Part shown: positions 1-11,344 of the stretch, piece after piece
Layout: each line of letters begins with the position of its first letter
How positions within the stretch are numbered: position 1 is the stretch's first letter
From: Armillaria gallica
Lineage: Eukaryota; Basidiomycota; Agaricomycetes; Agaricales; Physalacriaceae
DNA length: 64,000 bases
Direction: 5' to 3'
NCBI GenBank assembly: GCA_037576215.1
Contig: JBANDB010000010.1
Location: 1,240,001-1,304,000, forward strand
Translations under genes and position numbers: made by a program
Notes under the pieces: model-generated
Told to the model about the DNA's origin: nothing
The model's database searches: none
What the model saw: the letters and a program-made list of their open reading frames with translations, nothing else

Positions 1-1791
1 GGGCTTGATGATGGACGGCGCTTGCCACTGGAAGGTGCAGTCTGGTTAGCTGAGTGGTTTTTGCGAGTGGGGGTGGATGGAGGAGGGGATGGAATGCGTA
101 TTCCTACAGAGTCCGAATCCGAGTCCGAGTACGAGTCAAAGTCCTCTTTCCCGAAGGATCTCAAGATAATGAAGGGCCTCATTTTCCTTTTTGGGGGTTG
201 ATCTAAGGAGGCTAGCAAGGGTACAGAGCGCTCATCGAGATTTTGGTCGACAAGCACTGGGGGGTTGGAAGGGGAGGAAAAATTCTCGGTGTTGAGGGAG
301 GCATTTGTATATCTGGAAAGAGTAAGAGCTGGCCTGGAGGTTGACTGTAATTGTGCCAAGATCTTTTCCACGTTTGGCCGCTGGCTCGACGTGGTTGAGA
401 GGCATGCTATTACAAGTTCCCATAGTCCATCGTCCGGAAAAATGTTTGAAGGTGGTCTCGGTGGATGACTTTGCTTGATCAGAACCTCGTGTATGACGCC
501 GGCATCATTCTTAATATTACTAAACGGTGGCTCGCCAGTAAAGACCTAGTAGGAAGAATGTTATAAGAATGCGGCGACGATGCGGATGCTGGCCCTACCT
601 CGACAACAGTGCATCCATATGCATAGACATCTCTGGCGGCGAGGTATGATTGGTTAAATAGTTTTGAATCCATGTACTCGGGAGCTAGCCAGCGGATGCA
701 TCCGTGGTCCATCCGAGAGGAGCTATTAAGAGCCTGCGATTCCGCGAAAAGGGAAAGGCCAAAATCAGCCAGACAGCAAGATAGATCATCCATGACAAGA
801 ATATTCGCCTAATGTCAGTCTATGTCAGAGATGTCGCAGAGCGAAAGCAGTGAACGCACCCCGCGAATGTCGGCGTGTATTATAGGAGGATCATGATTGT
901 GTAAGTATTTCATCCCCTCAGCAGCCTGAATCAGCTAAGAAATGACCACTGAGTCAGTCTTCAGATATATCCCACAACATCTAGCCTACCGACGTAAGGC
1001 GATCGTGATCAGGATGGGCCTCGAGGTAAGACATGATATTCCCATTGACCATCCAGGGAGATATCAAGCAATAACTTGGAGCGAAAAGGTCTTCGCTGAC
1101 TCCTAAAAAGGGAAGGATATTAGGGTGGCGGAGCTGCCTCCATACAAGAGCTTCCCGGCAAAATTCCTACAGCAGGTCAAGATGTAGTTGAGCTCAGTGA
1201 TACGTCCATGACTCACTCGGAGAAGCTTCTCCTGAGCCTTTTCGGGGATGAATACCCGAAGAACCTTCAAGCAGACTTGAGTATCATGAAGACGCCCCTT
1301 CCAAATGTCCTGCGGGATCGTGTATCGAACTAGGATCATTAACTGATAGTAGAGTGGATGCTCACTGCAAAGCCGCCTCCGCAGATGGGATTTGTTCCTT
1401 CTTTAACCACATTTCGGGAAGAAAAGGATGAGGGTACGATGTTCCGGGCCTTGCTCAAGGCTAGAAGACATTTCATGCAGGTTGTACGATATCCATCAGG
1501 ACAAGACGTATCATCCAGCTCCTGACAATTCATTAAAGCTATCAAGAGCTCTACAATGACACACACCTGTTGCAATACATTCATAACCATGATTTCCACC
1601 GATGGGGAGTTAGATATAAAGTCCACGGTCACCCAAGGACGGTGATTATAGCGGAATATACCCCGAATCTGAGCTCGTACAACGGATTCTTCGTTGTCAA
1701 GTTTGATTTGATCCCAGCCGTGGAGACTCGGATGCATCAGAGTGGTGCCTTCATTGAGTGGGGTCATCTCGTTGTTGGGTACCGTGGTCAT
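1..1791 (-). CDS. TKL-like protein kinase, left copy (3' end cut by window edge)
   Basis: Multi-exon kinase read on the minus strand from the ATG at 1789-1791; its C-terminus runs off the window. After a non-kinase N-terminal region of about 130 residues come the glycine/VAIK region (CLKVLR carries the ATP-binding Lys, near 1290), the LRHPNILPFLG segment, a catalytic loop reading HADIRG in place of HRDLK (catalytic Asp kept, Lys replaced by Arg, near 860), DFG (near 755) and APE (near 690). A Ser-rich tail follows, including an Asp-Ser repeat encoded by GAGTCC-like units at 109-144. The exon joins I followed are open, so this copy looks intact. The paralogue lies at 9025-10956. Such kinases are strongly expanded in Agaricomycetes; substrate and role are unknown. 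Exon ends are approximate. Confidence 0.75.
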
Positions 1792-2066
1792 GGTATGTGC
1801 GATGTGAGGCACAGGCGTGCGCTTATAAGGTGTTGTACCACGGCCGAGTATATGCAGTGTGAGCCTGTGAGGCACAGGTCCGGATCAGATGATGCTGCAC
1901 TCTGCCGCTGCAACTCTCGGAGCTATGTGCCGGTGAAAATACCGTCCGGAATATGCATTGATCCAGACAAGAAATAGGCAGTAACAATGCGTCTTTCAAG
2001 TAAAGAAGCGATGATGCTAAAGAAAATAGAATTTTTGACCCGAAATTTTGCGATACACGTTAATTG

Positions 2067-2745
2067 TCAGTTCGTCAAAGGATCATGGGCAGGCCCTTTG
2101 TACTTTGGCGCGAGTGTAGCTGGGCGAGGAGCCATACGCGTACAGGGTAGTCTGCATTCAATCGGCCCCGCTTGACGTTGGAATACCTCTTGGAAGATTC
2201 TGTAGTCGTTATGGGCGAGCATTCGTGTCGAAGGTGACGTCTTCTGGGCCTTCCTTGAGCGGAGAAGATATAGCATTCGGTCTAAGTCGGATCTTCCAAA
2301 CAGGTTTCTCCTCAAGGAGCTGGGAAGGAGTTGGCTGAACACGTAGCCATGGTTGTATAGATCTGGCATAGACTGATATCTGGACTGAACGCGTCGTTTA
2401 GGCCAACCTCTGCTTTCAAGATCGAAGGGAACCAACACACAGCTATGTTTCTTGGCTATTGCCGTCCTCCACTTGACCTGGGATAGTTGGCTTGAGAAAC
2501 AGAGGAAACACAAATATTAGTTACATAACGACGGGAAAAGCACCGCCTGCCACTTCAATGCACCAGAACGAGGGGCGAATTTGATGAAGATCGAGTCCAC
2601 GAGTGCGTGCGCATTCATCTCTCATACTTCTAAGAAAATTGTGCACCGAACACATCCATGACATTGATTGTTGGACAGTTAAGAACGTATGTTTCAGGAC
2701 ATCAGGCGTATATTGGATGATAGCCCGTCTGGTAGCTTGGGTCAT
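2067..2745 (-). CDS. Unrecognised gene X, open copy
   Basis: Two exons are readable on the minus strand. Exon 1 starts at the ATG at 2743-2745 (MTQATRRAIIQYTPDV) and runs to about 2527. A short intron with a TATCCCAG acceptor leads to exon 2, which begins VKWRTAIAKK, contains the basic segment PSSLRRNLFGRSDLD and ends at the stop at 2067-2069. About 215 residues. I recognise no domain, signal peptide or membrane segment. It sits between eIF1A and the kinase on the same strand. The paralogous copy (11345-11935) has lost the start codon and gained stops, so this is the only copy that could be functional. The 3' end of the model is uncertain. Confidence 0.5.
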
Positions 2746-2867
2746 AAATATCCTCTATTGAGTAAAGTATAAGCAGAGTATAAGCAGAGAAATGCAGACT
2801 GCACTGAGCCAAAGTCAGCTACGCAAAAAGGCCAGAAGAAAGGGCACGCACATCATGAATGCAACAC

Positions 2868-3510
2868 CTAGATATCATCGATGTCGACCTCACTCTCATC
2901 TCCAAACTCGAATGTACACTCTCCATCTTCCTTGCCAAACGTATCTGTCTCGTTAATTTTCGCATTCTCCTGCAAATTACCGTAAGCTTTGACTGCAAGA
3001 AAAACATTTCAACGACGAGCACACTGAAAGACAGGATAGAGATGCACGATTTCTTGCCTCGTCAGCGGTATACTTGACAATCACGTCCGCTTTGTCGTCT
3101 TGGAAGACCCGGAGCGAAAGAAGAACGATGTCGCCTTGTTTGATCCACACCTGTACGGAATAAACGAGTTATAAAAGACGCCAAGAAATGAAAATGTGCA
3201 CTTTTTTCCTCATCATTCCTCGGATATGCACTAGCCGCTTCTCATCAAAGCACTGCACCTTCAGCAGTCCGTTCCCCAGCGTTTTTGTTGCGTGGGCGTA
3301 TTCCTGCCTATCCTCCCGAAAAACAAGCTCACGCTTGTTGTCATCGTTTTTGTTCTTTCCTCTGCGGCGATTTTTGCCCCCCCGGAAAACCTCAACGTAA
3401 AAACGAAGCGCTGAACTAAACGTGCAATGCACACCTTTCCCTTCTTCTGAATCCCGGATCTTGAGTCGATCGGAAACCGATGTAAAGATGGAAGAACATA
3501 CCTTGGGCAT
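2868..3510 (-). pseudogene. Decayed eIF1A copy
   Basis: Clear paralogue of eIF1A at 12047-12692: MPK exon (3502-3510), a 12-nt second exon now encoding KKGK, then the OB-fold exons. Lesions: the acceptor of exon 3 has changed from AG to GG (the intron now ends CCGG before GGGGGCAAAAATC), one codon is lost within CFDGEKR (now CFDEKR), and several residues conserved in the family have changed (QVTKM to HATKT, GELPEN to GNLQEN). The frame stays open to the terminal DIDDI. With an intact copy 9 kb away, the lost acceptor argues for a pseudogene, though rescue by a cryptic acceptor is possible. Confidence 0.75.
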
Positions 3511-4028
3511 GTTGCAGTCGTTAGTGTCTTAAACCGGCCGATGCGCTCCTGATGGGGCGGCAGCACAGGCAGGGAGGTGTTGGTGATGGTAGCTACCTGG
3601 AAAGAAGATTCACCGCGTCTTGGCTAATCGCCATGTCCTATGTTCGCGCTCTTTCAGCTGGTCGCAGGCTGCTGTCGAGGCCGTGGATGACTTGGACGGG
3701 CCATCAGGAGAAGATTAGCGTGAGGGCAGGCAGAAGTACCGCAGTCAGTGATTTGGAGAAGCCGGGAGGAGACGGTAGTCGGCAATAACTGGAAGAGCTT
3801 GCTAAGGATGCAAAATCGAGTGTTTTGAACGGAACGGTGGTTGAGGTGAAGATGTCCGGGCCGAGTTCCGATTCTGTCATGTGGCTTGCTTCAACCTCGG
3901 AAATTCTCAAAGGTAGAGGCATGTACCGACATGTTCGCCATTATCACAAAACACATTAGACCATATGACTGCTTTGAATTCTTTATAACATAATCGGAAC
4001 CTGTTGACCCTTCTTGCTCCCATACTGC
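3511..4028. other. Spacer between eIF1A pseudogene and epoxide hydrolase remnant
   Basis: The first 120 bases are the duplicated eIF1A promoter region. From about 3630 the sequence no longer matches the right copy. I see no coding sequence; the short ORFs here have no recognisable content. Confidence 0.5.
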
Positions 4029-5640
4029 CATGCCTCCCTAACCTTTCAAAATCGCAAGACGAGAAACTCCGCCTCCTCCGTCAAAAACTCGACTTGGCCA
4101 CTTTCCCCAATGAGCTCGACGATTCCGACCTGAAATACGGTGCTCCGCTAGCAGATATCCGCCGCCTCGTTACTCGGTGGAAAGAGAGCTATGACTGGCG
4201 AACACACGAAGCTGCCCTAAACGCTGACTTGCCTCAGTTCACCCTCGACATACCTGTTGACGGATTTGGGACGCTCAATATTCATTTTGTGCATCAGAAG
4301 AGCTCGTTCATCGATGTGAGTTCTTATCAACTCCGAAGTTTGTCTGACAACTTCAGCTCGCAATCGGGCCGGGCAGTTTTATTGAAGTGCAGAAACTCCT
4401 CCCGCTGTTGACTGATCCCTCTTCTGAATACCCGAGCTTTCATGTTGTCACTCTCAGTCTTCCTGGGTACGGGTTCTCGCAGGCGCCCACCAAGCAGGGA
4501 TTTTCAAGTGCTCACTATGCAGAGGTAGGTTCTAAGCTGTACTATAAATCGAAGAAGATTCTTATCCCGCTTTCAGGTCGGGCATAAGCTTATGCTCGCT
4601 CTCGGCTACGATGCTTACGGTAACCTTGTTTGTCGTACTTGAAGATCCCGCTCTAATGCGATCATTTAGTCGCGCGAGGAGACTGGGGAGCACACGTTAG
4701 TGATGGGCTCCACCATACCAACGTCAACACTAAACCTGTAACTAGATCACTCGTACCATAGCTGTCAAATACGGTGGAACCCATGCAAAAGTATGGCAGC
4801 ATGGCATACCAACCTTCCGACGTACGTATCGATCCAGTTCTTTGTGACGATAAAGTCCTGACCACTTGAACCAGTGGAGCAAAACCCCCCATATCGCGTC
4901 CCTTGCTCTGGCTCAAGGATCACCTTGCCCTTGACCGCAGTTGAGAAAGCAGGGCTGGAACATTCCAAGGTGTTTGATGCTACAAGTCATGGGTACTTCC
5001 ACGAGCAAGCGACCCAGCCCCAGACTATCGGATATTCCCTGGCTGATTCTCCTGTCGGCGTGAGTAGTCTCAATGATATACTACGTTGTTACTAATCAAT
5101 CCCAAAAGCTTCTTGCTTGAATATATGAGAAACTGCTCAACTGGACGGACGAATACCCTTGGGGAGACGATGAAGGCAAGCACTTCCTCTGTCAATCAGA
5201 TGAAGTTCCACTTAACGACAAGATAGTATTAACATGGGTCTCTATATACCTGTTCTCCCGTGCAGGCCCTATGGCCTCTCTCCGAATCTACTACGAGACA
5301 ACGCAAGAAGACACCGCTGTCACACCCAGACCAGGCTCTCCCCACCCCGAACATCAAGCCGTCGACTATCCCTATGGGCGCTTCGTATTTCGCAAAAGAA
5401 ATCCGGCGGACGCCCAAGACGTTAGTGGTTCCTCGACCTGCTTACGTTTAATTGACTGGTTTGCTGGTAGGTGGACCCAAGCGATAGGGAACCTCAAGTT
5501 CGTGTCCGAACACGCCCGTGGAGGTCATTTTGCAGCGCATGAGAAGCCTGAGGAGTTGGCGGGTGATTTGAGGAAGTTTTTCGGTAAAGGTGAGGCTGCG
5601 GCAGGTGTGGTTCCAGGGAAGACTGGGTATGTGGTATGAG
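4029..5640 (+). pseudogene. Epoxide hydrolase (alpha/beta-hydrolase), decayed
   Basis: An EHN-type N-terminal domain (near 4050-4310; DEKLRLLRQKL, GAPLADIRRLV, LPQFTLDIPVDGFGTLN) is followed by the hydrolase core. These enzymes open epoxides using a nucleophilic Asp; that Asp survives in RGDWGAH (near 4680), and the C-terminal GGHFAAHEKPEEL with the catalytic His is near 5520. Lesions: the ATG at 4029 is out of frame with the domain, the segment that normally carries the HGWPG oxyanion motif is shortened to AIGPG after the first intron (near 4360), the Trp in LLAWIYEKLL has become TGA (near 5114), and 2 nt are missing in the proline-rich stretch near 5325 relative to the second copy. About seven short introns, one with a GC donor (near 5177). 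Microsomal/fungal epoxide hydrolase family; inactive by this reading. Confidence 0.75.
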
Positions 5641-6670
5641 AATGTAAGTGTATGAAAGGGACTGGCTCGAAATAAATTTCGACCCACATCTTTCCGTTCC
5701 CAGTCCTACGACCTCGCCATATGGAACATTGATATCCTTCCTCTTTATTCCTTGTTTTGTCAAGCTTTTATGCTTGCCACTTCTTACTGGTGTCAATCGA
5801 AACAGCATACCAGCCGATTTTTTGGGACTTCAGTTTCATACCTCGGACGTCTCAAAATATGACCGGATGGATGAACGAGCCAGGAGTTGTTGAGCAGGAG
5901 CAAGATTTTCCTGTTTTCACCGGCTGGATATTATACGTCGTGAATATCTCAAGCACACGTGTAAAAGGACCAAGCCGAGTATTTTGGAGTCTACAGCAAG
6001 GTTTCCGTAGTTGTTTGTAGTAAAGCAAGCAAGCACAGCGATAATGAAAGCGGAAGCACGATAAATCAAGGTGACAAGTACAAAATAAGGTGATGCGACA
6101 AGTAGATGAACCATGATGGCGAGAAAGATTAGAAGGAAGACGACTAAGGAAAAAAGGGAAAGGAGAAATCGATGCACGAGCTCCAAGCCGCGTGCTGCTT
6201 CGGTTCTGTAAGTAGCCTACCATCCAAGAAGATGATTTTGAGACAATTGGGCGTTCGTTCGGAAGCAGTTGGAAGAAGTAAAATCAAGTTACTTTGACAG
6301 TCGAGTTCATCAAGGGACTAGAGTCGGAGCGAAATTGCTATCTGAGCATCACGCAAAGCTTCGTAGAGTGTTTTCTGTGTCATATAATGTTTTCATAGCA
6401 TCAAGGATTATCGTAATTGAAAATGCGGAAGCACACAGCGGGAGAAAGACATGGCGCAGCGTGAGTACACGAAAAGTATTGGTTCAAGAGGCGTGTTCCC
6501 GTTTTGGACACTATATCTTATCAGGAAGGTGCGTGGTCAGCAAAAATGAACCTGCTATATTTAAACTCAGTTGTACAGGTCGTCTTATGAATACACCGTG
6601 AGCTTGCTCCCAATTATGGAAGACAACCGGTTACAGGTCCAACGTCAAATCTCCATCTTATTGCACTTTC
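5641..6670. other. Intergenic; carries the tail of the epoxide hydrolase duplication
   Basis: No gene recognised. About 5985-6185 (from AGCAAGGTTT through a GGCGAGAAAGATT block) matches 8618-8790, so the duplication of the epoxide hydrolase 3' end includes about 200 bases of flank. The remainder is unique with short unconvincing ORFs. Confidence 0.5.
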
Positions 6671-6671
6671 C

Positions 6672-7355
6672 TCAACGTCCGACAGTGGCATGACCGGCAT
6701 CGGCGGCTTCGCTCCCTTTTCCTCGCTCACCCCCGCCCTCCAAAGCGGCATCAACTTCAATCAGGCGGTCATGACTTTCAGAACGGATTCTTCGGCTACG
6801 CCCGTCGACGAACAGCAGGTCATGTTTTGATCCACCTTTGCTACAGACGCACCCCCGGCCCGCACAAACGACGTACACGCGCTGTTCATCGAAAAGCACG
6901 GTGCTTGGAAGTCTCCTTATATCCGCCAGATCATCGATGCCGCGTCTGACCCACGCTTCACGAAACTGCTCGTTCTCCCCTGCTATGAGGTCCCGTATCT
7001 ACCACACCCCTCCACGGCACCGCCCTCGATTCCAAGACCGGTTCCGTGAGGATCATGTTCGTGGGTGACGCCGCCCACGCCGCGGCCCCCGATTCCGGAC
7101 AAGGCGCGTCCATGGCACTCGAGGACGTCCAAATGCTCGCCATGCTCCTCCGCCACTACTCCTCCGATCTCCCCAAGGTTGCTAAAGCGTACGAAGATAT
7201 GAGGATCCCCCGCGTAAGGAGGATCCTTAGGTTGGGGAGACGAAATGGGGATGGTAAGCGTGAGATTAGCCGGTTCAGAGCAGCAGTTCGGGATCTGATG
7301 CTGTGGGTTATGTGTATGTTTTTCTTCCTCTCTGTTTTCGTATCTCTCGTCTGAT
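6672..7355 (+). pseudogene. FAD-dependent monooxygenase, C-terminal remnant
   Basis: The motif FVGDAAHAAAPDSGQGASMALEDVQMLAMLL (written here as GDAAHAAAPDSGQG, near 7060-7100) is the second FAD-binding signature of the aromatic-ring hydroxylase/salicylate-hydroxylase-like family. Upstream, STFATDAPPARTNDVHALF and EKHGAWKSPY (near 6830-6920) match the mid-part of these enzymes but lie in another frame and follow an in-frame TGA where Trp is expected (near 6827). The N-terminal GxGxxG Rossmann segment is absent. The fragment lies between the two broken epoxide hydrolases, hinting at a former oxidative gene group. Confidence 0.7.
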
Positions 7356-7553
7356 TCGTTGCTGCAGGTCATTTACCGCTCCGTGTTTCGCTCTGGCTAA
7401 ATCCGACTCATTTATACGATGTTGAGGCCGAGGTAGCAAATACCTTGTAGTTGCGAACCAATGGATGGCTGGAGCGAGTGCTGTAACATTATGTTGTACG
7501 ATAAACTCTTTCTTGAATGTTCGCGCATTGATATATACCTGGTCCAGGCTGAG

Positions 7554-7990
7554 TCATCTTGCATATATACGCGTCACCCGTCGTCTTCCTGGCGTCTGCT
7601 CAGCGCCGCAAGTCATAGCCAAAGGACTAGCCGCATCAATAGATATAGTCCAAACCTCAATGTCGCAGGATATGCCGAGCTCTTCCTTACACGTATTAGA
7701 ACACCCTACAACTAGAACGTCATTGTTAGCGGTCGTATCGGTGCTACCACGCCCTGCGCACATATCTACCTCGAATGTCTCTCTACGAATCCTCCGACTG
7801 CTAATGCCAAAGTTGGTGATGGTCACTGTTGGAATCGTCCCTAACGCCATCTCACCGACTTCAGTGCTCTAGCAGGGCAATGCATCCCCCTTTCCGAAAC
7901 CGGCTAGGTCGGCTCCGCGCATGAAGGTTCGCTGCTGGGAATCGTGGTAGTGGGGTGCTACCCAAGTCATCCTTGAAGACAGCGCGGTCG
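7554..7990 (-). pseudogene. Unrecognised Cys-containing ORF remnant
   Basis: On the minus strand an open stretch of about 98 codons (MALGTIPTVTITNFGISS, then CDIEVWTISIDAASPLAM) has protein-like composition with several Cys. It continues upstream in the same frame through one TAG near 7870. I recognise no family. The opposite strand is also open but less protein-like. Could be a decayed gene or chance. Confidence 0.25.
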
Positions 7991-8079
7991 AAATATGCAT
8001 CGGCGCTTTAGATCAGCGCTCTTTGGAAAAGAGGCCCCACCAGGCTCCTTCAGAGTGTGAGCGGCCCCTGTTAATCGAT

Positions 8080-8640
8080 TTCACAAGCCTCTTGCTTGGA
8101 TTTACGAGAAACTGCTTATCTGGACGGACGAATACCCTTGGGGAGACGATGAAGGCAAGTACTTCCTCTATCAATAAGGTGAAGTTCTACTCAACGAATC
8201 ATAGCATTAACCTGGGTCTCTATATACCTGTTCTCTCGCACAAGCCCTACGGCTTCTCTGCGAATCTACTACGATACCAGGCAGGAAGATACCGTCGTCG
8301 CGCCAAAACCAGATTCTCTCCCCACCCTAAACATCAAGCCGTCGACTATCTACATGGGCGCTTCATACTTCGCTAAAGAAATCCGGCGGTCGCCCACAAT
8401 GTTAGTTCATCCTCATCCTGCTTACGTTTGATTGACTGGTTTGCTCGTAGGTGGACCCAAGCGATAGGGAACCTCAAGCTCGTATCCGAACACGCCGATG
8501 GAGGTCACTTTGCGGCACACGAGAAGCTGGAGGAGTTGGCGGGTGATTTGAGGAAGTCTTTTGGGGGTTCCTGGGAAGAGTGGGTACGTGGTATGAAAAT
8601 GTTAGTGTGTAAAGGGACAGCAAGGTTTATATAGTTGTAT
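8080..8640 (+). pseudogene. Epoxide hydrolase, second copy, C-terminal fragment
   Basis: Paralogue of about 5110-5640. It keeps LLAWIYEKLLIWTDEYPWG with the Trp that is a stop in the first copy, the GC-donor intron (GAAG followed by GCAAGT, near 8157), the frame-correct PDSLPTLNIKPSTI, and the catalytic-His region GGHFAAHEKLEEL (near 8500). Everything upstream of the cap region, including the nucleophile, is missing, so it cannot encode an active enzyme. It marks the state of the gene before the first copy decayed. Confidence 0.75.
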
Positions 8641-9024
8641 GTAGTAAGGTACGCGAACGCGACAATAATCAAAGCGAAAGCAAGACGACGAGCACAAAAT
8701 AAGGTGATGCAACAAGTAAATGAGTTATGATGGCGAGAAAGATTGGAAGGAAGACGACGAAGGGAAAAAGGGAAAGGAGAGATCGATGTGCCAATTGTCT
8801 AATGTTGGTAAAAATTTCTTCCACTGTGAAGACTACTGCTGCCATCTTCAACGAGAGGGTCGCATCTTACTCCAAAGGGAGTACATGCCCAGCTACATGT
8901 TTTCCCACTCTGATGCGCTTCGCGTAGGGAACATCAGTTTCTTCACTTGCTTGCGAAGGTTCGAGATGTATATTTTCGGGTTGAGGGTGGGGGGTTGGAT
9001 TGGCGGAGCGAGTGCTAGGAGATG
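8641..9024. other. Spacer with duplicated epoxide hydrolase flank
   Basis: 8641-8790 matches the flank at about 6010-6185. The rest is unique until about 9030, where the kinase duplication begins. Confidence 0.5.
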
Positions 9025-10956
9025 CTAGAAGCTTGATGATCGACGGCGCTTGCCACTGGAAGGTGTAGTCTGATTAGCTGAGTGGCTTTGGCGAGTGGGG
9101 GTAGCGGTCGAGGTAGCGGGTGTAGAGGGTGATCCTACAAGATATGGAGGGATTACATTGTCAGGGTTGATGCTGAACCCATCTGGAGCGTTGATATCTG
9201 GAGACGCTCCCTGATCTGGATTCCCGTCGCTCGGAAATATGGCCCTTGGTAGAACAGTGCCATCCTGCCAGGGTACAAAGAACTCGTCATCGATATTTAC
9301 GACGACAGCACTTTCGCTCGGGGCGGATAGTTCCTCGATGATGAAGGGCATGGGAGGCAGGGGATTTATAGTAGAGTCTGGGATACAAGATTGGCAAGGT
9401 TGTTAATATAGGCTGGACAGGCATCCTGATCTGAATCCCCACCGTTCAGTACATCGAAGGGACCCCACTGCCAGTGGTCCGTGTTGGCAGGAGTATGCAA
9501 TTGTGTCAAGATCTCTGAAATCTTTCCCACATCTGGCCGTTGAGTAGACATAGTTGAGAGACAGGCCATTACGAGTTCCCATAGTCCATCGTCCGGGAAA
9601 ATTTTGCGAGGTGGTCTCGGTGGACGACTTTGCTTTATCAGGACTTCATGTATAACACCAGCATCATTCTTGATATTACTAAAAGGTGGCTCGCCAGTAA
9701 AGATCTAGTAGGTAGAATGTCATAAGAGTGCAGTGACGATGGGACCCTGGCCCTACCTCAACAACAGTGCATCCGTATGCATACACATCTCTAGCGGTGA
9801 GATATGATTGGTTAAATAGTTTCGAATCCATATACTCAGGAGCTAGCCAGCGGATGCATCCGTTGCCCATCCAAGAAGAGCTAGTAAGAGCCCGTGATTC
9901 CGCGAAAAGGGAAAGGCCAAAATCAGCTAGACAACAACATAGATCGTCCATGACAAGAATATTCGCCTAATACCAGTCCATGTCAGAGATGTCGCAAAGA
10001 TGAAAACAGTGAACGCACCCCGCGGATGTCTGCATGTACTACAGGAGGATCATGATTGTGTAAATATTTCATCCCTTCAGCAATCTGAATCAGCTAAGCA
10101 ATGACCACTAAGTGTCAACTCTCATGAAATATCCTACAATGTCTGACCTACCGACGTAAGACGATCATGATAAGGATGGGCTTCGAGGTAAAACATGATA
10201 TTTCCATTGATCATCCAGGGAGATATCAGGGAATAACTTGGAGCGAAAAGGTATTCGTTGACTCCCAAGAATGGAAGGATATTAGGATGGCGGAGTTGTC
10301 TCCATACGAGAGCTTCCTGACAAAAGTCCTGCAGCAAGCCTGTCAAGATATAGTTGAGCACTGTACTACGTCCAGGACTCACTCGGAGAAGCTTCTCCCG
10401 AGCCTTTTCGGGGATGAATAGCCGAAGAACCTTCAAGCAGACTTGAGTATCATGAAGACGCCCTTTCCAAATGTCCTGCGAGATCGTGCATAGAACTAAT
10501 ATCATTGACTGATAGTAGAGTGGATGCTCACTGCAAAGCCGCCTCCGCAGATGGGATTTGTTCCTTCTTTAGCCACATTTTGACAAGAAAAGGATGAGGG
10601 CACAATATTCCGGGCCTTGCTCAGCGCTCGAAGAGATTTCACGCAGGCTGCACGGTATCCGCTAGGACTGGACGCATCATCCACCTCCTGTTAATTCATC
10701 AGATACTTCACTACTACCAAAGCTTCTGAAGTGAACACACCTGTTGCAGTACATCCATAACCTTGATTTCGACCAATGGTGATATCAACTCCAAGGTTTC
10801 CCAAGGAGAAGGAACATCACGAATTAGACTCTGAATCTGCACTCGCACATCGATTTCTGCATCGTCGAGGTTGATTTGATCCCATCCGTAGAGACTCGGA
10901 TACGTCAGAGTGGTGCTTTCATTGAGTGTAGTCCTCTCGCTGTTGGGTACTATCAT
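9025..10956 (-). CDS. TKL-like protein kinase, right copy
   Basis: Complete paralogue of the left kinase; start ATG at 10954-10956, stop at 9025. Readable exons on the minus strand: 10741-10956, 10532-10687, 10383-10495, about 10328 to 10155 (VWRQLRHPNILPFLG), one near 10020-10090 carrying the catalytic loop HADIRG, about 9968 to 9760 (ANILVMDDL, DFG, APEYMDSKLFNQSY, DVYAYGC), one from about 9705, and a C-terminal exon ending GKRRRSSSF. Introns are about 50 nt. The ATP-binding Lys (VCLKVLR), catalytic Asp and DFG Asp are kept; HRD is HAD and the usual catalytic-loop Lys is Arg, as in the left copy. The C-terminal tail differs from the left copy and is acidic (PQ/D-rich). A splice near 9352-9370 is assumed to join the last two open segments. 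Probably a serine/threonine kinase of unknown target. Confidence 0.75.
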
Positions 10957-11344
10957 GGTCAAGGTATGTGCAACACAAGCGCGCGCTTATAAGGCATTGT
11001 GCTGTGTGACCTGAAGCATAGACCCGGATCAGACGATGCTGCACTCTGCCGCCGAGACGGCTTGGAGGAAAGTGCAGATGAAAATACCGTCCGGAATATG
11101 CATTGCAAACAAGACACAGGCAGCAACAATGCGTCATTCAAGTAAAGAAATAAGAACTGAGACGACGCCAAAAGTTTTAAAAATTTGACGAGAGATTTTG
11201 TGATGCACACCCCGCCAAAGGATCACGGGCCGGCCCATTGTACTGATATTTTTGGCACGAATAGAGGCTGGCTGGTACGCGTACAGGCTAGTCTGCACTC
11301 GATTGGCCCTCTTGATACTGGAACGGCTCTTGATTCTGTACTCA

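Larger units (their letters stand above)
1..3630. repeat. Segmental duplication, left copy
   Basis: This stretch is colinear with about 9030-12805: kinase, gene X and eIF1A in the same order and strand. The match continues through introns and spacers. The left border lies beyond the window; the right border is near 3630, shortly upstream of the eIF1A start. The copies have diverged by many substitutions and small indels, so the event is not recent. Confidence 0.85.

Noticed and set aside
1570..1977. 135-codon plus-strand ORF
   Set aside because: Antisense to the kinase N-terminus and 5' flank.
6672..7355. FAD monooxygenase remnant as a hispidin-3-hydroxylase partner of the luciferase-family gene
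   Set aside because: It is 20 kb away, lacks its FAD-binding N-terminus and contains a stop; the motif is common to many such enzymes.
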